Shown piece by piece: positions 56,328 through 64,000 of a stretch of DNA of 64,000 nt. Both the position numbers and the translations under genes were made by a program. Where the stretch lies: assembly GCA_963734295.1 (NCBI GenBank), contig CAVTGS010000017.1:75306-139305 (forward strand), in the 5' to 3' direction. The stretch comes from JAEUMW01 sp963734295. GTDB lineage: Bacteria; Pseudomonadota; Gammaproteobacteria; Burkholderiales; JAEUMW01. Position 1 is the stretch's first letter. The number at the start of each line of letters is the position of its first letter. A model generated the notes under the pieces. The model saw nothing but the letters and a program-made list of their open reading frames with translations, was not told the origin of the DNA and ran no database searches.

Positions 56328-58658
56328 ATGGACGATCAGAGCCTGAGCGACGACGCGTTCGCGCCGAGCCGACGACCCGCCTGGGTGCTGCGGGAGCATG
56401 GCTACGATCGCACGCTCGGAGGCCGGCATCGAGCGCGCTTCGCGATCAGCAACGGCTTGCTCGGCGTCCGCGCCTCGCGCGCGGTAGCCGCGGCGCCGAT
56501 GTGGATTTCGTGGCAGCACACCCTGAGCTGGGCGTCGTGGCCGCGCACCTACGTCGCCGGCCTGTTCGACACGCCCAACACCGAGCCGCCCGTGCCCGCG
56601 CTGGTGCCCGCGCCGGACTGGCTGCGGCTGCGCATCGTGATCGACGGCGAGCCGCTGCTGCTGCGCTCGGGCGAGCTGCTCCGCCACTGGCGCACCTCGA
56701 CATGCGCCGCGGCCTGCTCTGCACGGAGTGGCACCAGCGCGACCGGACGGGCGGCTGCGACGGCTCCGCACGCTGCGCCTGGTCTCGCTCGCCGAGCGCG
56801 CGCTCGGGCTGCAGGTCATGGAGCTCTGCGTCGATGGCCGCGCCCGCCGAGGTGACGCTCGAGGCGCGCTTCGAGATCGCGCAGCACGCGGTCTCGAGCT
56901 CGGTTCGCTGGAGCCGACGTCGCCGTCTGGCGACACCGGGCTCACGCGCAAGGGCCTCGCGATCGCGAGCACGGCGGCGGCTGCGTCGACGGCACGCGCG
57001 CTCGCGCCAAGCGCACGACGACCAGCTGCGCACGTCGTGGCGCTGGCGGTCGCACCCGGCGCAGCCGGCCACGCTCGCGCGCGTCGTCGCCGTTCGCCCG
57101 CGCGCGACGCGCGCGACGAGGATGCCGGGCGGCGCGCGACGGCCGCGCTCGGGCGCGGCCGCGAGATCGGCTGGCACGGCGTGCTCGATGCGGCCACGAG
57201 GCCGCGTGGGCCGAGCGCTGGCGGCGGCGACATCGAGATCGAGGGCGACCAGGATCGCGCAGCGCGCGCTGCGCTTCGCCGTCTACCACCTCGTGCAGCG
57301 CCGCGAATCCCGACGACGAGCGCGTCTCGATCGGCGCGCGCGCGCTCACCGGCGACGCCTACCTGCGGCCACGTCTTCTGGGACACCGAGATCTACCTGC
57401 TGCCGTTCTTCACGCTGACCTGGCCCGAGGCGGCGCGCGCGCTGCTCATGTACCGCTACCACACGCTGCCGGCGCCGCGCGCCAAGGCGGCCGCGCATGG
57501 GCTACCGCGGCGCGCTCTACGCGTGGGAGTCGGCCGACACCGGCGAGGAGACCACGCCCGAGCGGATCGTCGATCCGAGCGGGGCCGCGTCGTCCAGGTG
57601 CTCTGCGGCAAGCAGGAGCACCACATCAGCGCCGACGTCGCCTACGCGGTCTGGCAGTACTGGCAGGCGACCGGCGACGACGCGTTCCTGCTGCGATGCC
57701 GGCGCCGAGATCTTGCTCGAGACGGCGCGCTTCTGGGCGAGCCGCGCCGAGCCGGACGCCGACGGGCGCGTCCACATCCGCGGCGTCATCGGCCCCGACG
57801 AGTACCACGAGCACGTCGACGACAACGCGTTCACCAACGTGATGGCGCGCTGGAACCTCGAGCGCGGCGCTGGAGGTGCTCGACCTGCTGGCGCGCGCGC
57901 TGGCCGCAGCGCTGGCGCGAGCTGCTGGACGCGGCTCGCGCTCGACGACGCGCGAGCTGGCGCAGTGGCAGGACGTCGCCGACGCGCTTGTCACCGGCTT
58001 CGACCGCGAGACGGGCTCTTCGAGCAGTTCGCGGGCTACTTCGGGCTCGAGGACGTCGACCTCGCCGCAGTATGCCGACCGCACGCGTGCCGATGGACGT
58101 GCTCCTCGGCCGCGAGCGCACGCAGCGCTCGCAGGTCGTCAAGCAGGCCGACGTGGTGCGCTGCTGCGCGCTGCTGTCGGACGAGTTCGACCGCGGCAGT
58201 GCGCGAGGCCAACTTCCGCTACTACGAGCCGCGCTGCGCGCACGGCAGCTCGCTCAGCCGCGGCATCCACGCGCTGGTCGCGGCGCGCCTCGGCGACGTC
58301 GACCTGGCCGACGCGCTACTTCTGCGAGACCGCCGCGATCGACTTGTCCGACACGCGGGCGCAAGCGCCGGCGGCGTCCGCATCGCGGCCCTCGGCGGCC
58401 TCTGGCAGGCCGCGGTCTTCGGCTTCGCCGGTCTTCGCATCGGCGCCGACGACCTTGCCGTCGATCCGCATCTGCCTCGTCAGTGGCGCTCCGTGCGCCT
58501 GCGCGTGCAGTGGCGGGGACGGCGGCTCGCGCTCAGATTCGGTGGGGGCGAGGTGGAAGCGACACTGGAGAGCGGTGAGCCCCATGCCGCTCACCGTCTG
58601 CGGACGATGCGTAACCCTCGCGCCGGGAATGCGCCAGCGGATCGCGATTTCGACCTGA
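56328..58658 (+). pseudogene. GH65 alpha-glucoside phosphorylase, many indels
   Basis: Phosphorolysis of maltose, trehalose or kojibiose-type disaccharides to beta-glucose-1-phosphate. The start MDDQSLSDDAFAPSRRPAWV has CGAGGAGA upstream. Family blocks, spread over three frames, are ISNGLLGVRAS, SWPRTYVAGLFDTPNTEPPV, GHVFWDTEIYLLPFFTLTWP, MGYRGALYAWESADTGEETT, CGKQEHHISADVAYAVWQYW, GVIGPDEYHEHVDDNAFTNV (catalytic Glu), YEPRCAHGSSLSRGIHALVA and the C-terminal LTVCGRCVTLAPGMRQRIAI. Eight or more indels. The protein sequence between them is well conserved, so the breaks are probably not biological. About 780 residues when repaired. Confidence 0.75.
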
Positions 58659-58822
58659 CGCTGCCTCGGTCAGCGTTACCGGTCGATGCGGAAAGCTTTT
58701 CGCGACGCCCGGCGCAACCGCCTCTCAACTCCTTGATTCGGGGAACGACCGCGACGGCACGGGGATTGCCCCACCGGAGGCATGCGGACCAGCCGGTTCG
58801 TCCCGACCCACGGAGGTTCCCT

Positions 58823-59094
58823 ATGAGCAAGCTCGCGCACATCGCACTCTTTGCACTCGCCATCACGACTCTTCCTGCCGTCGCCGCGGATCCTGCTCGC
58901 GAGCCGCGCGGGACGGGTTCCCCGCAGACGACGGACGCCCCGCGTCAGCAGTGCCAGAAGTATCAGGGCACCGAGCGTGACGAATGCATGCAAGGCAAAC
59001 GCACCGGTCAGATGGGCAGCACCCGGCCTTGCCCGACGGCGGCACGCAGGGCCGCCAGGAGGTCCCCGGTACCGGCACCACCGTGCCGAAGTAA
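58823..59094 (+). CDS. Exported small protein, one-base shift near 59025
   Basis: About 90 residues. Signal peptide MSKLAHIALFALAITTLPAV (cleavage near AAADP), then a hydrophilic mature part with CQKYQGTERDECMQGKRTG, where two Cys may pair. After the shift it reads LPDGGTQGRQEVPGTGTTVP-K-stop, which completes a Gly/Thr-rich tail. CGGAGG precedes the ATG. Family not recognised; it sits just before the catalase gene. Confidence 0.55.
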
Positions 59095-59150
59095 CGCCCC
59101 CAAACCACGTCCAACCGCCACACCACGACACCAGACTCACGGAGAGCAGC

Positions 59151-61305
59151 ATGTCCACTCGCAAGAAGCCTTCTGCCGCCGCGACGGCTTTCGTCGAAAC
59201 CGATCCGCGCATGCCGGAGTTCGTGGAGCGTGACGAGACGCTCACCACGAACCAGGGCGTCGCCATTTCCGACAACCAGAACAGCCTCAAGACGGCGCCG
59301 CGCGGAGCGACGCTGCTGGAGGACTTCATCCTGCGCGAGAAGATCACGCACTTCGATCACGAGCGCATCCCCGAGCGCATCGTGCACGCCCGAGGTTCGG
59401 CGGCCCATGGCGCGTTCCGCGTATACGAGTCCATGGCCCAGTACACGCGCGCGGCGTTTCTTCAGAATCCACAGGCCGCGACGCCGGTCTTCGCGCGGTT
59501 CTCGACGGTGGCGGGCGGTGCGGGTTCGGCCGACACGGTGCGCGACGTGCGCGGCTTCGCCGTGAAGTTCTATACCTCGGAGGGCAACTACGACCTGCGT
59601 CGGCAACAACATCCCGGTGTTCTTCATTCAGGACGCGATCAAGTTTCCGGACCTCGTGCACGCGGTGAAGCCCGAGCCGCACCACGCCATGCCCCAGGCC
59701 GCGTCCGCTCACGACACGTTCTGGGACTTCGTCTCGCTGATGCCGGAATCGACCCACATGTTGATGTGGGCCATGTCGGATCGGGCCATCCCCCGCAGCT
59801 ATCGGATGATGCAGGGTTTCGGGGTGCACTCGTTCAAGTGGGTGAACGCCCGCGGCGAGGTGCATTTCGTTAAGTTTCACTGGAAACCCCTGCTCGGCAA
59901 GCATTCGCTGGTGTGGGAAGAAGCACAGCAGATCGCGGGCAAGGACCCAGACTTTCATCGGCGCGATCTGTGGGAGGCGATCGAGAGCGGGGCCTATCCG
60001 GAGTACGAGCTCGGCGTGCAGCTGATCCCCGAAGACGACGCAGCGTCGTTTCCGATCGACCTCCTCGATCCGACCAAGCTGATTCCCGAAGAGCTCGTGC
60101 CCGTGACGCCGGTCGGGCGCATGACGCTCGATCGCAACCCGGACAATTTCTTCGTCGAGACCGAGCAGGTCGCATTTCATCCTGGCCACCTGGTGCCCGG
60201 GATCGACTTCTCGAACGATCCACTGTTGCAAGGCCGCCTGCATTCCTACCTGGACACGCAACTGATCCGCCTCGGCGGTCCCAACTTTCACGAGATCCCC
60301 GTCAATCGCGCGCAGGGGTGTCCGTTCCACAACTTGCAGCGCGACGGTCACATGCGCCAGCGGGTGGACAAAGGGCGCGTGGCTTACGAGCCGAGCTCCC
60401 TGGACGACGGCGCACCCGCCCAGCGCCCACGTGAGCAGGGCGGATTCGCGAGCGCGCGCGAGCAGGGCGCGAGCGACAAGGTGCGCGCTCGACCCGACAG
60501 CTTCTTCGACCACTACTCGCAGGCGACCCTGTTCTGGAACAGCCAGACCGCGCTCGAGCGGGACCACATCGTCGACGCCTTCCGCTTCGAGCTGGGCAAG
60601 CTGGAAGCCCCGCATGTGCGCCAACGGATGATCGACAACCTGCAGAACGTCGATGCCGGGCTCGCGCAGCGCGTGGCGCAGGGTCTCGGAATGCAGCTCG
60701 AGAGCCCATCTCCGCGACGCGAGGTCGCGGCACCCATCGACGCCGCGCCTTCGGTCAGTATGTTCCACGAGCCGGTCGAGACCGCTCGGTCGCGCAAGGT
60801 GGCGATCGTCGTGGCCGACGGCGTCGACGGCCGCGAGGTGAAGCGGCTGGCGGCAGCGCTATCGAAACAAGGGGCAGTGCCGAAGATCGTCGGAGTTCAC
60901 GGCGGCGAGATTGCGGCGAGCGACGGTCCTGGTCTGCCGGTCGATCATGCGCTGCTGACGGTGTCGTCGACGGTGTTCGACGCGGTCGCGGTACCGGGCG
61001 GAGACGCGCACGTCGCGGCGCTCGCCGACACGCCCGGCGCGGCGGTGTTCGTGGCCGAGGCGTTCCGGCACCTGAAACCGATATACGCCGCGAAGTCGGC
61101 CGCGCGGCTGCTCGAGCTCGCCGGCGTTGGCGCTGCGGACGCCATCCCGGGAGTGATCGTCGCGGCGTCGGGAAACGGTGACGTGCAGGCTTTCGTGGTG
61201 GCAATCGCGAAACATCGCGCGTGGCATCGTCATGTCCCCCGGAGCATCGACGCCGGCCGTAGCGCGGTAGACGAGCAACCGCCTCAACCGATGGACGAGC
61301 GATGA
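59151..61305 (+). CDS. katE: Large-subunit monofunctional catalase (KatE-type), one-base shift near 59598
   Basis: Haem enzyme that disproportionates hydrogen peroxide. About 717 residues when repaired, the size of HPII-type catalases. Distal His is in ERIVHARGSAAHGAFRVYES, and DVRGFAVKFYTSEGNYDL continues (after one extra C) to VGNNIPVFFIQDAIKFPDLV. The proximal haem Tyr lies in RLHSYLDTQLIRLGGPNFHE. The C-terminal ~130 residues are the class I amidotransferase-like domain (RKVAIVVADGVDGREVKRLA, AVAVPGGDAHVAAL). GGAGAG precedes the ATG. The stop overlaps the glgC start (ATGA). Confidence 0.93.
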
Positions 61306-62611
61306 GCGACATCCCGCTTGCCCGACAACTTCGGCTTCCGACTTCACGGCGTGCCGTTTCCGCAGCGACGGCCGCGGCGCTCGCGCAGGATACCCTTGCC
61401 CTCGTGCTTGCTGGCGCCCGCGGTCCGCTGCTGGGCCCGTTGACGTACTCGCGCGCGAAGCCTGCCGTGCCGTTCGGTGGCAGATGGCGCATCGTCGACT
61501 TCCCGCTGTCGAATTGCCTGAATTCCGGGATCCGCCGCATCGGCATCGCAACCCAGTACAAGGCGCAAAGCCTCATCCGACACGTGCAGCGCGCGTGGTC
61601 CTTTCTCGACGCGCGCCTGAACGAGTTCGTCGAGCTGTTGCCCGCGCAACAGCGGGTGACGGCCGACTGGTATCGCGGCACGGCCGACGCCGTGTACCAG
61701 AATCTCGATTTCCTGCGGCGCAGTGGGGCGCGCTTCGTCGTCGTGCTGTCCGGCGAGCACGTCTGCAAGATGAACCTGGGTTGCATTCTCGATGCGCACG
61801 TGGAGCGCCGGGCAGACGCGACGATCGCGTGCGTCGAGGTGGATGTCGGCGACGCGCGGCAACTCGGCGTCGTCGAGGTCGATGCCGCCGACCGTGTCGT
61901 GAGGTTCGAGGAAAAGCCCGAAACGCCGCCCCCGTTAGCGGAAGAGCGTAACCGCGCGCTCGGCAGCATCGGCCTCTATGTCTTCGACGCGGACTTCCTG
62001 TGCGAAGCGCTCGCGCAAGACGCCGACGATGCCAGTTCGTCGCACGATTTTGGTTACGACCTGATCCCGCGCCTCGTCGAAGGGGGTGCATGCATCTACG
62101 CGCACAGGTTTGCGGGCGACAGTGTGCCGGCGCGAGAAGGGCAGCCGTACTGGCGCGATTTGCGCACGCTCGACGCGTACTGGCAAGCGCACATGGAGAT
62201 CGTGCGCGCGCCCCCGCCACTCGATCTTTTCGATCACGACTGGCCGATCTGGACTTGCCCCGAACAGCTGCCACCCGCCAGGTTCGTGTGCGAGGACGAA
62301 GGACGGCGCGGTGCAGCCATCGATTCCATGGTATCGGGCGGCTGCCTCGTATGCGGTTCGGAGGCACGGCGGTCGGTGTTGTTCCCGAACGTGCGGATCG
62401 AAAGCGGCTGCGACATCGAGGATGCGGTGCTCCTGCCGAACGTCGAGATCGGGCGGGGCGCGCGGCTGCAGCGCGTCATCGTCGACCAGGGGACCCGCAT
62501 CCCGCGGGTCTCACAGCGGGTTTCGATCCCGAGTCCGATCGCCAGCGCTTCCACGCGTCCCCGGCCGGCATCACCTTGATCACGGCCGATATGCTCGGCG
62601 AGCCGCGGTGA
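61302..62611 (+). CDS. glgC: Glucose-1-phosphate adenylyltransferase (GlgC), indel near 62505
   Basis: Makes ADP-glucose for glycogen synthesis. About 436 residues when repaired. The nucleotidyltransferase core shows SRAKPAVPFGGRWRIVDFPL, SNCLNSGIRRIGIATQYKAQ, FVVVLSGEHVCKMN and RFEEKPETPP. The beta-helix C-terminus includes SVLFPNVRIESGCDIEDAVL. The usual pyrophosphate loop LAGGRGTRL reads LAGARGPLLGPL here, an unusual change. After an apparent missing base, AGLTAGFDPESDRQRFHASP and ITLITADMLGEPR restore the normal end. Overlapping its start with the catalase stop suggests coupled translation. Confidence 0.88.
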
Positions 62612-62643
62612 CGTCGGCCTGGAGTCAGACAGGAGGGCGGGTC

Positions 62644-62754
62644 ATGAAGGCTACCGAACTCATCGCCAAGATCGCCCGCGCGCTCAACGTGTCACTCGAG
62701 CAAGCGGAGCGCATCGTGCGGGCGAATCTGCATCCGGCCGAGTCCCTGGCGTAG
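62644..62754 (+). CDS. 36-residue small protein
   Basis: MKATELIAKIARALNVSLEQ, then AERIVRANLHPAESLA. A short amphipathic helix protein with GGAGGGCGG upstream of the ATG. It follows the glgC stop by 32 bases. Homology is not recognised; small size limits confidence. Confidence 0.4.
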   Translation: MKATELIAKIARALNVSLEQAERIVRANLHPAESLA

Positions 62755-62801
62755 CCGGCGCGGCCATTTCTTCAACACACTGATCGAGGAGCAAAGTTCA
62801 A

Positions 62802-63035
62802 ATGAGCCGCTACTTCACCGTGATCGCGCTCGTGGGTATTGCGTTGGGCGCACGTCATTTTGTTGCTCACAGGTCCCGGAGAAACGCGCAGCGGACCGAT
62901 CCAATCCAGACCTGGGAGAGCGAAGGCGGGGCCGTGCCCATCGCCTCGAACCGGACGGCAGCGCAGATCGCGCCATACGAAGCACCTTCAAACGCGGAAA
63001 TTCTGAGTACGCCACCGGCACCTGCCTTGGCGTAG
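62802..63035 (+). CDS. Small membrane-anchored protein
   Basis: A 77-residue protein with one N-terminal hydrophobic helix (YFTVIALVGIALGARHFV) followed by a basic stretch and a disordered Pro/Ala-rich tail (NAEILSTPPAPALA). GAGGAG lies nine bases before the ATG. No family recognised. Confidence 0.5.
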   Translation: MSRYFTVIALVGIALGARHFVAHRSRRNAQRTDPIQTWESEGGAVPIASNRTAAQIAPYEAPSNAEILSTPPAPALA

Positions 63036-63055
63036 GATTTGCTGAGCGCCGAGGC

Positions 63056-63715
63056 ATGCCTCCTCGCTCCACGTATTGCAGCATTCTCGACGTCGCCTTC
63101 GGCTGGCACGGCATTCCCGTTCCGACAAGGATTGGCAGCCTGCCGCCGGTGGTCCGCATCACCGCGGCCATGCTGCTCCGCGCGATCGTCGATACGCGTC
63201 TGGCGGTCTACGAGCCCGCGTCGAGCGCAACGACGGACGCAGTGAAGCCGAGGCGCGCGAGTGTGGTCATGGAGGAGGCGGAGGGCACACCGGGTGCGCT
63301 GGCCGATGAGTGCTGCGGGCGGCTTCGATCCGACCGTGCTCGCGCATTATCGCCTCTCGATCGACGAGCTGTACCTGTGGGCGGTCGGTCGAGTCGATCC
63401 CTGCCTTCTCGGTCCCCTCGTGGACCTGCGTCGAACGACCAGCCACCGCCGGCGAGCCCCAAACTGCGCCCGGATATGTGCGACAAGCGCGTGTGCCAGA
63501 CGATCGCGAAGCGCCGCTGGTGCGGAGACGATCGCGTCGGGGTGGCCGCGATGGCGCGCGACCGTGAGATCCAGATCGAAGGCAACGGCCGGCTGTATCG
63601 CGAGTCGACCGTGCGCAGGTGGCTCTACAAGGTCGCCCCCGCGACAATCAGAAGAAAGTCTCGCCGCCTGCTCGACAACCGCTCTCCGGAAAGCCCGGGA
63701 CGCCAGGCGATTTAG
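63056..63715 (+). pseudogene. Possible broken gene of unknown function
   Basis: Frames overlap here without one clear gene. The longest gives 219 residues from MPPRSTYCSILDVAFGWHGI. Another frame contains GFDPTVLAHYRLSIDELYLW, which loosely resembles helix-turn-helix DUF1153-like sequences. The part QIEGNGRLYRESTVRRWLYK looks protein-like. It may be a gene with indels like its neighbours; I cannot assign it. Confidence 0.3.
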
Positions 63716-63747
63716 CTAGTAGTCATGCCCGCACTACGGCTGGACGT

Positions 63748-64000
63748 TTACGTGCCGGCGACGTAGGGACCGAGCATCTTCGCCGGATCGACCAAGTGGT
63801 CGAACTCGGCCTCGGTGACGAAACCCAGCTCGAGCGCCGCCGCCTTGAGGGTCAGATCGTTGTCCATCGCGTGGTGGGCGATCTTGGACGCCCTGTCGTA
63901 GCCGATCACGGGTGCCAGCGCAGTGACCAGCATCAACGAGCGGTCGACGTATTCCTGGATCTTCTTGAGGTTGGGCTCCGTGCCCTCGATCAGGAACCTG
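63748..64000 (-). CDS. fumC: Fumarate hydratase class II (C-terminal part)
   Basis: Fumarase C converts fumarate to malate in the citric-acid cycle. Only the last ~83 codons are in the window: RFLIEGTEPNLKKIQEYVDR, SLMLVTALAPVIGYDRASKI and AALELGFVTEAEFDHLVDPA, KMLGPY are the standard class II fumarase C-terminus. The gene continues beyond the right edge. Confidence 0.93.
   Translation of the reverse strand, partial: RFLIEGTEPNLKKIQEYVDRSLMLVTALAPVIGYDRASKIAHHAMDNDLTLKAAALELGFVTEAEFDHLVDPAKMLGPYVAGT

Noticed and set aside
55008..57386. 792-codon leftward frame opposite the GT4/GH65 genes
   Set aside because: Ser/Arg/Ala-rich shadow of extremely GC-rich coding DNA; the rightward strand holds clear family motifs.

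Overview
The window is GC-rich chromosomal DNA, most likely from a betaproteobacterium. The left third carries the order recN - nadK / hrcA - hemH - grpE - dnaK - dnaJ, which is typical of that class, and grpE has a sigma32-type promoter. Many genes after that belong to the envelope- and oxidative-stress sets of soil or water betaproteobacteria (CsbD, DUF883/YqjD, DUF1328, PRC-barrel, hemerythrin, KatE).

Layout. 0-4.7 kb: an exported esterase, a DUF2721 membrane protein, a large three-part protein (deoxyribosyltransferase/TIR-like domain, TPR/DUF4071 region, SLOG domain) of the predicted immune-signalling type, and an IS110 remnant. 4.7-13.9 kb: the DNA-repair and heat-shock block, with a four-helix-bundle gene flanked by inverted octamer repeats wedged between dnaK and dnaJ. 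13.9-15.85 kb: a scrambled insertion zone with dnaJ 3'-end copies, an AT-richer membrane/coiled-coil gene, and toxin and helicase remnants. 15.85-18.85 kb: a glycogen phosphorylase carrying an N-terminal TIR domain in one uninterrupted frame, the most unusual gene here. 19-25 kb: a double-Cache exported protein, malonyl-CoA decarboxylase, a Cache-HAMP receptor without an output domain, and an MFS transporter. 25-35 kb: hemerythrin, a CHASE3 histidine kinase, two response regulators, a sigma54 activator, YqjD/E/K-like genes, cardiolipin synthase, a transglutaminase, CsbD and an entericidin. 35-42.6 kb: a three-gene operon (cysteine synthase-glutaredoxin fusion, carboxymuconolactone-decarboxylase-like protein, PLP decarboxylase) divergent from a BTAD/AAA regulator coupled to a DUF4242 gene.

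42.6-49.9 kb reads as an integron-type gene-cassette array without an integrase. It has about six attC-like sites, two near-identical hicBA cassettes (the toxin of the second is scrambled), a ParE/RelE-type pair, an HNH endonuclease gene and an MBL-fold gene. A complete IS21-family element has inserted into one attC site and left a CCCAA target duplication. 50-64 kb: OsmC with a coupled flavoprotein, a cluster of small stress genes, then carbohydrate and peroxide genes (GT4 glycosyltransferase, beta-phosphoglucomutase, GH65 phosphorylase, large catalase, GlgC) and the 3' end of fumC.

The carbohydrate genes make functional sense together. GlgC makes ADP-glucose, the TIR-fused phosphorylase releases glucose-1-phosphate from glycogen, and the GH65 enzyme with beta-phosphoglucomutase would turn alpha-glucosides into glucose-6-phosphate. 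At least a dozen genes are interrupted by single-base indels in G/C runs while their protein sequence stays well conserved on both sides. This is densest at 55.5-58.7 kb. I read most of these as assembly errors rather than decay, and I give coordinates for the whole gene in those cases.
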